Shown: positions 10,471 through 23,345 of the stretch, one piece after another | How the letters are laid out: each line of letters opens with the position of its first letter | Position numbering within the stretch: position 1 is the first letter of the stretch | Assembly: GCA_019426215.1 (NCBI GenBank) | Contig: CM033394.1 | Location: 35,958,423 to 36,022,422 of the forward strand | DNA from: Buddleja alternifolia | Lineage: Eukaryota > Streptophyta > Magnoliopsida > Lamiales > Scrophulariaceae | Direction of reading: 5' to 3' | DNA length: 64,000 nucleotides | Program-made: the position numbers and the translations under genes | Notes under the pieces: model-generated | Databases searched by the model: none | The model's input: the letters and a program-made list of their open reading frames with translations, nothing else | What the model was told of the DNA's origin: nothing

Positions 10471-12247
10471 GGTTTTCTTTATCTTTTATACTTCATTAGT
10501 TTAGATAAAGATCCCTTGGATCACATATAGCTAGGGGAGCGTTCGCGCATAAGGGAGTGGCGACTGTGGAATGCTCTCGAGGGTTGTGATTCTAAAACCT
10601 CGATCTAAGTCATAGTGACTATGAAATAAGGGATATCATAGTCTCGTCAAGACTTGTTTGTCTGTGTCATTCTTATAGGAAAGTGCCTTATTACATGGCC
10701 ATTGATCTTGAGGTCAGTTCATGCACAAATATCCATACTTGGGTGAGTATGAGATAGAACGACCCCGCAAGGATTCCTTGCTGGTTCTGTGTCGGACTTG
10801 AAATCCTACGGTTGCGTAGGTGTGAGATTAGTCCTTTGCCCTAAGGTGTCATGGCTGCGATGTATGTTGTCCACTGCACTTTGATATATCTTATGATTCC
10901 AGGGAACTTACTAAATGGGATATGTTGGATGTAATCTAGTAGTATGATGGAACATATGGCACTAGATATTGGATTCATCTAAGGTAGGCTGCCTGATATT
11001 TCCTATGATGTTGTGTAACCTGAATGACCGACGAAGTATCTGGCCGAAGTAAAGTCTTAAAAGGGGGAGTGGTGGTCCCTGTTTAAAAGACCAAGTCATT
11101 AGTGTTTCAATATAGTCATAACTTCTGAGTTATTAGAATTCCGACTGGCGCTCAAACCTTAGATTTCAAACTGAAAAAAGATGGAGGGATTCGACTCACG
11201 AGAAGATTGCGACCTGAAGAGGATTGTTATTCATCATTAATATCTAGCAAGTCATGACAACGTTATTAGACATTGATCTATGACCAATCGGTGCATTGGA
11301 TTAATAAGGTGAAGTTAATTCAAGGCCCAATTAAATATTTGGCCAAATAATTATTTAAGACAATGTGGAGATTGTCTAGCCTTTGGGGATAGGACATATT
11401 GCTAGCTTATTAATGAGCTTATAGGGTCACACACTTAACTTAATGTAGTACCTTGGCGAAATTAATCTTTTGTGAATTAAATGAGAGTTAATTAATTGGG
11501 AAAAAGGAATTAATTAAATAAGTGAACTTAATTAATAAAGTCTCATGATTTAATATTGGAATATTAAATTGGAAAAAGGCTAATTAATTAATTAGTCTAA
11601 TTAATTAATTAGTGGTCTAATTGATTAAACAGAAGGGATCTTAATTACATGGAATGATCTCATGCAAGAATTTAATTAATTAATTAGTGGTCTAATTGAT
11701 TAAATGGAAAGAATATTAATATATGGAAGGATCTAATAATTAATTAATGGATCTAATTAATTAAGGAATAAAAGTTTGAGAAGAAAAGATAAATTGTCAG
11801 GGTTAGGAAACCCTTGTAGTAGATGCCTAGTGAGACGCCTCATTGGGGTTATAAATGACCCCAGTATAGGCGCCTCCTTGACAAGTTTCAGTGCTTGGTT
11901 TTTTGTCTTCTCTCTACTCTACATTAGAGCTTATACACATATTTAACTAAGCTGTGGATATCGTTAGAGATGCTTTGCAGAGTTAGAGCATAGAAGCAAA
12001 CAAGTTAGATGAGTTGATTGGAGCAAAACCATTCTCTTCAGAGAGTCCGAGGCTTTTTGTTACCTAGATTATTTTTAGTGTTGGTTCATCAAAAAGGTAT
12101 GCTTTCGTGAAAACACCCTATGAATGTTTTCGTAATCTGATAGTTCTATGTTTTGCCTAATCCCTGATTAGGGATTGTGCAATTAAATTTTAATTCTCTA
12201 TTTTCGTGGCGCGCATAATCTTGGGGGTTAGCCCGCTGCAACCCAAC
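10471..12247 (+). repeat. Degenerate LTR-family 2 copy B
   Basis: A noncoding repeat related to copy A. It has long TTAATTAATTA-rich stretches at 11480-11770 and a CTGCAACCCAACA end near 12247 that looks like an LTR 3' terminus. The reverse-orientation copies at 57166-60293 and 62524-64000 look like relatives, but I could not align them base by base. No coding capacity is visible. Confidence 0.5.
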
Positions 12248-12479
12248 AAAAACCACAATTATTATTCCAAATGTGGAATGTTCTATCACCTTAGTCCTTG
12301 TGTGGTCCAAAATAATATGATTTTGAATTCAAGAAGGGAAGTAAATGATCATGCTAACAGTAATGCGGCAACATAATGGAAAATAATCTCCCGTCGTCCA
12401 ATGTCGAATTCTAATACCAGCCTCCCAGTGGATGTAAACGATCAGGCAACGACGTGAAGCAAAGGGAAAAAAGTCCAAT

Positions 12480-13005
12480 TGTCAAAATATATGCAAAATA
12501 GTAAAGTAAAAAAAGAGAATATAAATAACAGTGTGAGTAAGTAGTTATTGACGAGAGATAGTTTGAAGTGATTAATATACTAATTGAAAGGTACTTATAT
12601 AAGGGAATGAAAGAGTGAAGTTTAAAAGAAAAGTATTTTTGGTTGGAAATGACTTGAAGTGATAATTTTAGTAAAATGATGATCCAAAAAATCAAAAAAA
12701 GTATTTGAAACTGTAAACAAACAAGTCCTAAGACTGTTGTTTGATTTGACCTAACATGTTTATCTTTACAAAAACAGTACTATGTTTTTTGGATTATAAT
12801 TTTTTGAAAATTATATCTACCGCCTATTTTCAACCATTAACACATATTTTCAAAATTACTTTTATTTTAGACCTATATAATTATCTATTAATCAACACAT
12901 CTATCACTTCACACTATTTTTTATTAATAATTATCTACATCAACTACTTTTATTTTTATTTTTATTTCTTTTTTACTATTTTTTAATCAGGTAATCTTTA
13001 CCAAA
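12480..13005. repeat. Diverged hairpin (MITE-like), AT-rich
   Basis: The two halves, 12480-12725 and 12730-13005, are imperfect inverted copies. For example, AGTTTGAAGTGAT near 12568 is mirrored by ATCACTTCACACT near 12904, and GATGATCCAAAAAA by a TTTTTTGGATTATAA segment. A target duplication was not found. The open frames here are low-complexity artefacts. The flanks 12248-12479 and 13006-13344 show nothing recognisable. Confidence 0.45.
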
Positions 13006-13962
13006 ATAACTAACTCAATCATTTATACATCGTAAATCAAAAAATCACATTAAATTGACATATTGTACTAATTCGAATAATTTTCCAAAATATAAATAAG
13101 CATAACCAGCATGATATTATTTTCACATAAATAGCCATAATACACATTTTGCTAAATTTTTCCAAAACTTAACCCAAAAAATAATAAAAAACACACACTA
13201 AACCTTTTCATTTAATATGAAATTGTGACAATTCAAAACTTTTTGTTTCGTTTAGCCTGTATACCATTGTCTATATGTGTTCTTGTGTGATAACAAGTTA
13301 TTTGTGGGATTCATCCTGTTTTTGCTCATTATATATTATTGTATGAAAAACTCTAGGTTTTTTGCATCCATCTTCTTTAAAATATTACACTTCAACAAGG
13401 ACCTCGTGTGTTAAGTATTAAAATTTGACATTCATCACCACTACGTGCCAAAAAAAAATTACACTTATTAGCTTTCCTACCCATAAGTTTCCCCTTTTTT
13501 TTCTCTCTCTCTATTTTCTTATTTTTATTGTTCTTCTTAAATAGAGAAATAAAAGTAAATATAAACCAAGCTCATATATTTTTTAATTAAAAATAATTGT
13601 AAGCAATTATAGATTTTACTATAAATAAATTTAAATTTATGGTTTTCAACTTTCCTTTTTTAACTCTACATAATAAAATCAGTACTGCTTTATTTTGTTC
13701 TTATAAATGACAAGAAGTTTATAACTTAGTCAATTTATATTATTGCTTATTAGTATAAATAAAAGTTGAAAATTGAAAGAGTAATTTTGTATTTTTTTTT
13801 GCTTATGGGTTTATAAATGGATTTGGAGTAGATGATGTCATCACAAATTGAGACATTTTGTTGATAATTTAAGCATCTCATTATTCATGTTTACAATCAT
13901 ATTAAATATTTTAAATCATGAATTTTGTCGATTGAATATTTAAATTTTATTTATTATATTTA

Positions 13963-16831
13963 GGACAAATGTCACTTATAGTCCCTAAACTATTACGTTT
14001 GTCTCACTTACGTTCCTAAACTAAAATTTGTTATGCTACCGTCCCTAAAATAATAATTTCGTCTCACTTTAGTCCTTTCCGGTGGTTTGTGACCAGATTA
14101 GCTTCCGGTGGTCACTGAAATATCAAATTTGTATCACTTTGGTCCCTAAACCCAAAAAAAGAGAAAAAAATTATTTTTTTTCGCAATTTTACAATCTACC
14201 TTATTTTAAGTATTATTATTTAACTAATATAAATTAGTATATATTTATAGGTAATGTCTCATAGAAGAATAAAAAATTAATAAATATTGATAATTAATTC
14301 CTAAGTTAAAGAATAAAAACAACTACATTATTTTTATTGTAACTATTTAGCTAATATATATCAGACTCAAGAACCTCATGCGCAGCTGTACAAAACCATA
14401 CATATAAAAGTTTTTTCTCAACATAGCATGGATAAACTACTAAACTGATTTTTCTAGCATTCATTGTGAAAAAGTAATTTGTTAGTAGTTTGATTGCTTT
14501 AGAAGTGACCAAAAATCATAATACGAAGTACATATTTGAATATGTGGAGATGACGGTTAATGAATATTTTCCTTTTTTATGGTTTGTTTTCTTTCTTTTT
14601 TTCTTTTCTTAACGAATATCATTTGTTGAGATCATAATTAATTTTTTTCAATAAAAATATAATAGTGTTATTATCTACAATAGATAATTAATTTCTTATT
14701 GTAATAAATATTTAATTGATTATTAGTTGATAAATTTTTAGTTATCTTGTTAAAATATTTTTCTTATTATAGAAATTAAATTACTCAACTATAATTATCT
14801 TGGGATCTTTCCCCATAGCCTTCTTTTTTGTTATTGATTAATTAAACTTAATTAATTGAATGATTAAGCAATTGTTTAATCATTGGAGTAAAAATTAATT
14901 ATTATTTTTATCATTTTATTTAGACATTGACCATTAGTATATTTTAGCTAAACAATAACAATCAAAATAAGATAGTTGTTTCTATTATTTTATTTAGGAA
15001 TTAATTATTAATGTTAGGAATTTCATGTTAGATGTTTTGATGATGACAATTAGGACCTTTGTTAGACCTCAAAAATATGTAAGTTTGTTTTTCAGCTTTG
15101 AAGCGTTAGATTTGTAATAGGCTTTGTTTTATTTTTATTATAGATTGTTAGGCTAAGTAGTCTTAGGCTAAGCGTTTGATAATTTCTGAGTGAGTTTATC
15201 AGTGGTAAAAGTTCGAAGACTCAAGCGCCTGATTTCTGAATGAAGATAAAATCTCCAAGCGTCCAATTGACCAACTATATTAAGCGTTACCTTATAGGAC
15301 AGAAATAATTTCACCTGAATTTATTTCTAAGTCCAGAAGGAATTTTAATGCACATATTCTCAAAGCATTAATTACCAACGGGCATTTAATTCAAATGCAT
15401 TAAATGCTGATAAGAGCATTAAATGTGATAAGCACTTTCAGACGTACGGAGAAGCCACCCTATTGGACTGTCAACTATTCAAAGACTGCAACACCAACTT
15501 TTGTGCAGCAGATTTTCAGGAAAAAGGACAAAAGTTGTTCACTCGCGGAAGTGAGAGACACGCGCCTTTGCATGTGTCAAACAGACACTTTTTTCAAGAA
15601 TGCCTATAAATAGGATTTCAACAACAAGCCAAATATAGAGAACAATTATCAAGTCGAATTGTTGTTGCATTGAAGTCTCATTCCTTACAATCTCAGAAAA
15701 GCCAAACTTTCAAGAAATTATTCTCTTTGCTTTTCTTCAAATCCTGAAACAGTCAACCCAATATCTCAAACACTCTTTTCGGAGAAACCCACATTACTAC
15801 TGAGATATTCCTAGTTGTTTGAACTTTATCAAAATCAAACAAACCTTTTAGAAAAACCCCTATCCAAGCCTCGCGATCTGTGTGAAGTCGAAGTTGGATA
15901 CTTGCCATATTTCTGGGTGAAAGAAGCAAGGGGATTGAAGTGATTTGGAGCAGAAATCTGTGTGATCAAGGAGCTCAAGTCATCGACATCCATCCCTCCC
16001 TAATTTGTAGAAGATTCTGTGTAACTCTTTGAGAATCATTTTAGTGGATTGCCTCCAAGTGTTCGAGGAGAAGAAGGACATAGTTGGGATTACACCACCC
16101 AATGAACCTTACAAACATTGTGTCATTTACTTTTCAGTCAATTCTTTTATCTATCATATCATTGCATAAACTGACTAAGTAAAACACAATCAAAGAAGTC
16201 TACAAAAATCATTCCGCTGTGCTAACACTGATCAACGAAGTGAACGCTCAAACCTACTCGGTTAAAGTATTCACTTGAAATCTAAGTTAACTTTATAAAA
16301 ACAGTCTTCGTTAGACGCTTCACCAAAGCGCCTATATTTTAAGCGAACGCTTAAGTCAAGCGTTAGACACTTCAAGCGTTTACTTTTTCAAGCGTCCAAA
16401 AACCATTTTAGTACGAAATCTTTTGAAGTCGAAAAAGACTTCAGGGTCTATTCAACCCCCCCCCCCCTTCTAGACCCTTTCGTATGCCACTTGGGACCAA
16501 CAATTAATATATAAAAATTTTAATCATTCTATTCGACATTACATATAAGTATATACTAATGTATACTAGTTAAATAAAAATAATTAAAAATAAAGTAGAT
16601 TGTAAAATTGCAAAAAATAAAAAAATCCTGCTTTTTTTAGGTTGAGGGACCAAAGTGATACAAATTTGATACTTCGGGGACTACCGGAAACTGACATCCA
16701 GTCACAAACCACCAAAAAGGAGTAAAGTGAGACAAAATTATTACTTTAGAGATGGTAGCGTAACAAGTTTTAGTTTAGGGACGTAAATGAGACAAACGTA
16801 ATAGTTTAAGGATTATAAGTGACATTTGTCC
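13963..16831. mobile_element. Non-autonomous Mutator-like element with long TIRs
   Basis: It starts GGACAAATGTCACTTATA and ends with the inverted counterpart. The inverted arms are about 300 bp (13963-14270 and about 16508-16831), with roughly 85-90 percent identity by eye. It is flanked by a perfect 9-bp duplication TTATATTTA (13954-13962 and 16832-16840), the Mutator hallmark. Without the inserted solo LTR it would be about 1.4 kb. It has no coding capacity. The interior 14271-15011 is AT-rich with no feature I can name. Confidence 0.85.
15012..16502 (+). mobile_element. Solo LTR of family 1 with perfect target duplication
   Basis: It starts TGTTAGGAATTTCATG and ends GGGACCAACA (1491 bp). 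It is flanked by ATTAA on both sides (15007-15011 and 16503-16507), a perfect 5-bp duplication. TATA box at 15605-15613. It carries ten AAGCG pentamers. It lies at the inner end of the right arm of the Mutator-like element, so it inserted after that element. Confidence 0.92.
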
Positions 16832-17045
16832 TTATATTTATTTAATTTATTATTTGCTTTCTCTCTATTTGGAAGAAAAATAAGGAAATATAATGTAGAG
16901 TTGAAAAAAAAATCTACGAATAAAAAGGGTAGTACATCCATTTTTTTATTCATAAGGGTGATGGATGCTAAATTTTAGTATATCAGCGGAGATCATCGTC
17001 GAATTGAAATAACTCAAGGAATGTGGATGCAAATAACTAGAAAAG

Positions 17046-17495
17046 CTTTACATGTCACCGGATAATATTTCACCGTTTTACCAGTAGGCCTTAATATATT
17101 AAGGTATTGCTGGGTTTATGATAACTGATAAGTTTTAGTAATGTACATTGGATCAATTGCATTTATTACATTAATTTTTTAGTCAAATTAAAAAAAAAAT
17201 GGTGAGTTGAAGGTGACAGGAAGGGAAATTTAAGTAAGTAGCCCCATTTGGCATAAGAAATTAAGTGACTAGCCCCAAACTCAAAACATTTAAGAACATA
17301 GCATCATGAAAATGCCCAAAACCAAGCAGAAACTGACACATGGCAAGTTACTTTTATTTTTAGATTGGTCCCTTTATTTTCTTTTTAATTATTTAAACAC
17401 ATGAGAGTAATTACACATATTTTAAAAAAAAGAGAATCCTAACTCGCTTTTATAAATTTGCATAAAACTTTTCGGTGCACTCATAATTTATTTAC
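17046..17495. other. Junction region before the pararetrovirus
   Basis: AT-rich sequence without genes. The segment 17216-17345 contains two AGCCCC-containing direct motifs and looks like part of a small repeat. The exact left end of the viral insert cannot be seen; viral coding begins at about 17496. Confidence 0.35.
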
Positions 17496-18570
17496 ATGCC
17501 AATACCCGCTCATATTTTAAATTTTTTTATTGATTGTCTTAATACTTTAGAAAAGTTAGACTATAACAATCAGGAATTAATATTAGAATTACGAAACCAA
17601 TTAATAATTAGGAGAGATAATTGGGTTAATACTTATCTTAACTTACCACCTAGATTACGAGATCACCAAAACTATATTAAATACCTTTTAATCTTAATTA
17701 TATTAATAGCAACCTTTTATTAAAATAGATCCTTCTAACTTTAAAAGATTCGAATATTTAAATCTTGACTATAGTTTAGCCGATAGATCCATAATATCCT
17801 TAGATAAACATAAATTTATTTGTAGATTTGATTCAAGTTTTAAGCACAATTTACATTCAGAAAATAAACATTTAAATAGCTTAACAGATTTACTAATATC
17901 CCTAGCGTCAAATTTAGAATTAGGTAACACTAAATTTTATAACATATTAGAATCATTAAAAGAAGCCATTTTAATAAATAGAGACATAATAAAAAGAGGT
18001 GAAAATAATAACTTAGATTATATTAAATAACAGTCTGAAGAAACTTTAAAAATAGTTAAAAAAATATAATAAGTTTTTCCCTACTAAAGACGATATAATA
18101 GAATTAAAGTATAGTTTAGAAAGCAATAAACTAAACCAAATAGAAATCGAAACTAAGAAAACCCTAAGTCAAGTAATAGAGAAAATAAATAAATTTGAAG
18201 CTCAAATTTTAGAGACTAATAAAACTTTGAAGAATATAGAGTGAATAGTTAGTGGATGAATAATCTAGAAAATAGATTAGAATATAAAAGAGTCATTGAA
18301 CTAGCAAATATATATTTGAATACAGAAGCAGGATTTACTACCTACCAAGAAAATAGTTATTAAGATAAATTATATCCTAAACTTTGGAATATTCAATTCG
18401 CTTTAATTTTATGAATAGTTGAAAGGCTAGACAACTTAGAAAATAAAATAGAAAAGTTAAGTACTAAAATAGACAAAGTATCTCAAGTAATTAAAGGAGA
18501 TTTACACGATAGTTTAGAAGAAAAATTATCAAATCTAGCACTAGACGAGTCTGAAAAACCTAAAATATAT
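17496..18570 (+). pseudogene. Pararetrovirus N-terminal ORF region
   Basis: It begins MPIPAHILNFFIDCLNTLE and runs to a stop at 17723. Coding then continues in another frame through about 18240, and in a third to about 18570, with several stops. The predicted product is rich in Leu, Ile, Asn and Lys and is mostly helical. The stretch at 18090-18240 and again at 18420-18540 has the heptad pattern of a coiled coil, as in virion-associated proteins of caulimovirids. No enzyme motif. Function by position and helix content only. Confidence 0.5.
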
Positions 18571-18575
18571 ATATA

Positions 18576-19640
18576 TTGGTAAAAATATTGAGATCGTTTA
18601 GTGGTATTAGTAGAACTATAAGTGAATCGAGTGACAAAGAAAAAGAAAGGGAAAAAATAAGTAACACTTTCACTAAAGGAATATTTAGAGGATCAGGAAG
18701 TCAAAGCTCAGCTAGAAAAGTAGAGTTAGAAGAGATAATAGACGTAGAGGAAAATCTTAATTTATACAACAATAAAGGAATAGATAAGTAACATCCTAAA
18801 ACATTATATAAACTAGGAAAGATGGACTTTAAAACACATTTAATTAAGAAATTTAGAGAAAAAGAAGTAAAAGTTACAACAAATATTGAATACATAAGCT
18901 TAGTTAGTCAAGAATGTATAAAGCAACTAAAAGAGTTAAAACAAAAGTATATACATTTAGGATTAATTATTGTAGGAATAAAAGGATTAACTAGAAAAAG
19001 AACTGGTGAGAAAGTTTTAGTTTTATTAATAGATAAAAGTTGGTTTGATGCTAAGAGAGCAGTGTTTGTTAGTAAGGAAATAGATATGAATAATAATATA
19101 GGAATATTTTATGTAGCTCCAAATATGATGAAAAGCATTAAAGATATTGGCAAAATCACTATAGGATTACAATCTAGAGGATATAAAACATGTGATGGTA
19201 ATAATTTAGTAGTTTCTATAGCATTTTTAGGAAGGGTGACCAATAATAGTGTCCCTCAATATAAAATTAATATAGATGGAAAAATAGATGGATTAACCTC
19301 AGTAGGAGTAAAAATGATTAAACCCTTAAATATAGATAATAGCGATTTAAATGGAGAAAAATGAAAATTAACTAAACACTTAGAAGAAAATGACACAGCT
19401 AAGATTCTAGGAGAAAGTGTAATGCATACAACTAGTAGAGGTCAAACTTCTATTAGATTTCTTAATTACCGAAAGCAAGATCCCAAAGAAAGTTTAGAAG
19501 ATCTAGAAGAAGAAACTGATAATAAAACTGAAACAAGCTATATGAATATCGTAGAAGAAGAAAAAGTTAGAATAACTTGTAGATTTGCAAATTGGGAAAT
19601 AGAAGCTGACATAGAAAGCGAAGAAGAAGAAGAATAGGAA
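18576..19640 (+). pseudogene. Pararetrovirus movement protein (30K superfamily)
   Basis: The best-preserved segment is 18822-19364. It has a GLIIVGIKGLTRKRTGEKVL motif, a DKSWFDAKRA stretch, GIFYVAPNMMKS, and IGLQSRGYKT followed by SIAFLGRVTN. These match the core of caulimovirid movement proteins, which form tubules or enlarge plasmodesmata. Upstream (18576-18791) is a Ser-rich lead. A TGA ends the open stretch at 19362-19364 but the frame resumes at 19422-19637 with an acidic tail. Broken, so not functional as it stands. Confidence 0.75.
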
Positions 19641-21135
19641 GAAAAAATAGAAGAAATAGATGAAGAGAATAGACAATTAGAAGTTAACTAAAAAACGATT
19701 ATAGACCAAAAAATAGGGAAGAAATATTAACAAAGAATTTTGAGATAAATAATTTAAGAGAATTAGTAGATGAAATGTATTTTGAAGCAATGAATTTAGA
19801 TATAAATCTAGAATTAGCTGAAAAAGAATTTAAACAATATTATAATGTTGATTTAGTAGACGATATGTGTTTAGGAAAGGTAGAATTTAAAAAATTCTTT
19901 AAAGAAAAAAGTAGTAGCGAAATAGCTTTTATGGCCGACAGTCAAGCAAGCACGAGTAGTAATCCAGAAAAAAGAACTAGATTAGAACCAGATTATAGTG
20001 AAGTTCCAGCTAGAAATGTAGAAATGAGTGGAAGACCAGAATGAAAAAATCCAACATATGAATATGGATCAACCCAACCAAATAAATATGTAGGATTAAG
20101 GCAACCCATTGGAAAAATCATGAGTGGAACCATGTTAGTAATTGAATTAGGAAGCCCGGAAATGTGGCCAGAATAAGTAAATATATGGAAACAATGTGTA
20201 GTAAGACATTGAGAAATAAATAAAAATGCAGATATGGATATATTTAACTTTTTAAAAACATGCTTAGGACCTACAGCGTTATCTATTTGGCAAAGTAAGA
20301 AGAAAAAAGATCCTGCTAAAATTAATGAAATAAAAGCCCAAGGAAATAATCCTTATAATTTTACTAGTTTTATTAGAACCTTAATAATAGAAATAGATCT
20401 AGGAAGAGAAAGTACATTCATACATGATACTGCACTTGGAAACCTATAGCAGCTTACTATAACCGATATGAAATATATTATACCTTTTAGTTAGGATTTC
20501 ACAAGATAATAGCAGAAGCTAATAAAGCATTTGATGAAGAATTATGTAATAGATATCTTACAAAATTACCACAAGATTTAGGAAAAGAATACTTGAAGAA
20601 TGGATAAATAGCAATGGTAATCGTACAGGATTAGGTATAGGACCTAGAGTACAATATATATTTCTTAAACTTCAAGAATGGTGTAAAGAAGAATTCATTA
20701 GAGAACAAATTAGAAAACAATCTTATGAATTTTGTAGAAAATCCATATACACTCCACAACAATATGAACAAAGAAATTACTTTAAACCAAAACGAAAAAT
20801 ATTAAGAAAATCCAATAAACCAAAATATAGTTTTAGACAATATAGACAAGGAAAAAAAATCCCTAATTATGTTAGAAAGCCCTCAACTAGGAAATGCACT
20901 TGTTATATATGTGGAGATCCTAAACATCGAGCTAACAGATGCCCAAAAAGCCAATTTAATATGGAAAGAGCATCTATAGCAGAACAATTAGATGAAGACG
21001 TAGTAATTATCGATAGTAATGAAAGTGATGATGAAATTATATATAGCATAGTAAGTGAAGAAGGGCCAGAAATTCCAAATATAATAGAATACACTTATAT
21101 GAATAATTCAAGTGAGCATAAATATATAAACGGAA
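19641..21135 (+). pseudogene. Pararetrovirus coat protein region with zinc knuckle
   Basis: Acidic start at 19775-20040. The conserved core is spread over 20045-20700 in pieces with TGA, TAG and frame breaks. A basic Arg/Lys/Tyr/Gln-rich part follows at 20740-20880. The knuckle at 20895-20942 reads CTCYICGDPKHRANRCP, i.e. CXCX2CX4HX4C, the caulimovirid nucleic-acid binding motif in the coat protein. An acidic Asp/Glu/Ser stretch follows at 20985-21060, again typical of the coat C-terminus. Confidence 0.75.
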
Positions 21136-21155
21136 AATGAGCTGTGAGTATAGCT

Positions 21156-21236
21156 TGTAGTATTTGTAGATTATATCCCGATATGCATCTAAGATATCAG
21201 TGTAACATATGTTTTGATGAAATTTGTTTTATTTGT
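21156..21236 (+). other. Second Cys-rich motif of pararetrovirus polyprotein
   Basis: The residues CSICRLYPDMHLRYQCNIC followed by FDEICFIC fit CX2CX11CX2CX4CX2C exactly. This motif lies between coat and protease in badnaviruses and tungroviruses. It is intact within the short open frame 21144-21365, which continues into a Lys/Glu-rich helix. Confidence 0.75.
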
Positions 21237-21479
21237 GCTAAAGACGTATATAATATAGAAACAGATGTGTCGCCTAAACCTAGTAAAAAACTAGAAACGA
21301 TAGAAGTTCTAAGCCATAAAATAGAAAATTTAGACTTAAGAACAAAAAAAATAGAATTAAAATAATAAAATAATGAAAATATAAACAATAATCAAAATAA
21401 AAGAAAAGAAGTAGTTATAGAAGAACTTGATGAACTTAACCAACAATTAGAAGAAACACATCTACAAAATATAGCTTAC

Positions 21480-22146
21480 GAACCACCAATACAAATACCC
21501 TGTTCTAATAGCTTAGTACTTTTAGATTGTCAAATTTGGTGTAATCAAGAAATATATATAGAAACAAAAGTCATCTTAGATACAGGAAGTACAAAAACAT
21601 GATTAGTTCCAGTCTTATACCAAAGAACTTTGAAAAATAATTAAGTTATAATGTTAATAGTAGGACAACAGAAAATAGAATTAATTAAAATAACAAAGGA
21701 ATTCATTAATGTAGGAATACAGTTTAAGGATTTTTCAGAAAATTATAGTAGCAAGTATACTTTAGGACAAAGTACTTATTGCCCTAGATCATATAACAAG
21801 TCCAGAATTCCTTTTAGGACTAAATTTCATCTGTGCATTAAATGGTAGCTTATTAATAGGAAAGCATTATATCACTATTAGTAAACATAATTATACTTTT
21901 CCTACCAGTAGATATATTAAACAATCAGAGTTGACTGCGAAGCGTGGTGGACATGATATTTCTGATTTAGATTTTTTTAAAGAATTAGAACAAAACAATA
22001 TAGAATCTGAAACTTTAGACATCCTATTAGATGAAGAAATTGGAGATGTAGGAAAAGGATTAGAAGTTTTAAACTTAGAAAATGAAAGAATCTTACATAA
22101 GTTAGAAAAATTAGGATTTATAGGAGATGACTTAGCAAAAAAATAA
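21480..22146 (+). pseudogene. Pararetrovirus aspartic protease region
   Basis: DTGS at 21579-21590 is the active-site motif of retropepsin-type proteases, preceded by a hydrophobic strand. A TGA follows within six codons (21601-21603) and a frame change near 21640. The following part (21931-22146) is a Glu/Asp-rich linker leading to the polymerase. Its normal role would be to cut the viral polyprotein. Confidence 0.65.
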
Positions 22147-23345
22147 AGTAAATTATACTTTTAAATTAAATATTTTAAATCCTGATATAATAATAAGACA
22201 TCAGCAATTGAGTACACGTCTTAATTTATAAAGGAGTTTAAAACACAAATAAAGGAAAGGATAGAAATACGCATAATAAGAAAAAATGATAGCCCTCATA
22301 GATTCTGCAGCTTTTATAGTAAGAAATAATGCACAAATAAAAAGAGGAAAACTTAGGATAGTTTATACTTACAAAAAACTTAAAGATAATACAAAAGATG
22401 ATACTTATAGAATACCTAATAAATAAGAGTTAATTAGTTTAAGAGAAAATTGCATAAGACCCCCCTGTGATATGTGAAACCTGCGCCAAACTCCCCTGCG
22501 TTAATTTTTTTGCGAATCACCCCTTGTGTTATTTTTTATTCTGCATATTCCCCCTTTTTTTTGGTTTTTTTTTTCATTATAAATGTCAATCCAAATGCAT
22601 TTTTGCCCCAAACATGTTTATAATAGTTAAATAATTTAATTTGAGTTGGATCTAGAACATTTATGATGGAAAAAAAATACCAAAAAAATCGAAAAGGGGG
22701 GAATATGCAGAATAAAAAATAACACAAGGGGGTGGTTTACAAAAAAATTAACACAGGGGAATTTGGCTCAGGTTTCGCATATCACAGGGGGGTCTTATGC
22801 AATTATCCCTTAATTTAATTCAGGATAAAAAGATCTTTTAAAAATTTAATCTGAAAAGCAGATATAATCAGATTAAAATGATAGAAAAGATAAAAAATGG
22901 ACGGCTTTTAGTTGTAGTAAAGGACATTTCGAGTGAAATATTCTTTATTTTGGTTTAAAAAATGTCCCATCAATTTTTCAAAAATTTATGGATAATATTT
23001 TTAGACCCTTAGATTTTTGTTTAGTATACATAGATGACATCTTAATAGCCTCTGAAAAAATTAAACAACATCAAGAGCATCTAAAACAAGTATTTTAGTT
23101 AATAGAAGAAAAGGGGATAGTTGTATCTAAAAAGAAAATGGAACTTTTTAAAAGAAAGATTAATTTTCTAGGATTAGAAATAGGAAATGGAAAGATTACT
23201 CTTCAGCCCCATATAGCCCAAAAAATATTAACTTTTCCTAATAAGCTAAATAACTTAAAACAAATACAAGCATTCCTCGGAATATGAGATTGTGTTAGAA
23301 AATTTATTCCTAATTTAAGTAAATTAATAGGACCTTTATATAAGA
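22147..23345 (+). pseudogene. Pararetrovirus reverse transcriptase, interrupted by a MITE
   Basis: The finger region is at about 22285-22440 (SAAFIVRNNAQIKRGKLRIV and a following KKLKDNT). A 367-bp MITE then splits the gene. The palm continues at 22830 onward, with the catalytic box as YIDD at 23027-23038, followed by the thumb pieces KINFLGLEIG and QAFLGI. Multiple stops and at least two frameshifts occur. The family copies pregenomic RNA into DNA; this copy cannot. Confidence 0.8.
22443..22809. mobile_element. MITE (Mutator-like) inserted in the viral RT
   Basis: Inverted ends of about 110 bp contain TTGCATAAGACCCCCCTGTG on the left and its inverted copy on the right. The probable 9-bp duplication is TTAGTTTAA (22434-22442) and TTAATTTAA (22810-22818), one mismatch. 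No coding capacity. It inserted after the viral sequence was in the genome. Confidence 0.75.

Larger units (their letters stand above)
13345..17045. mobile_element. Old inverted-repeat element, outermost of three nested insertions
   Basis: A left arm (about 13345-13565) and a right arm (about 16855-17045) are diverged inverted copies with matching order and spacing. Landmarks are CTAG..TTTGCATCCA, then a CATCACC, then AAATAGAGA. The space between the arms is filled by a younger Mutator-like element. Termini and target duplication could not be fixed. Likely a long-TIR DNA element. Confidence 0.5.

Noticed and set aside
12411..12986. Leu/Ile/Tyr/Phe-rich ORFs on both strands
   Set aside because: AT-rich hairpin sequence; hydrophobic translation is a composition effect.
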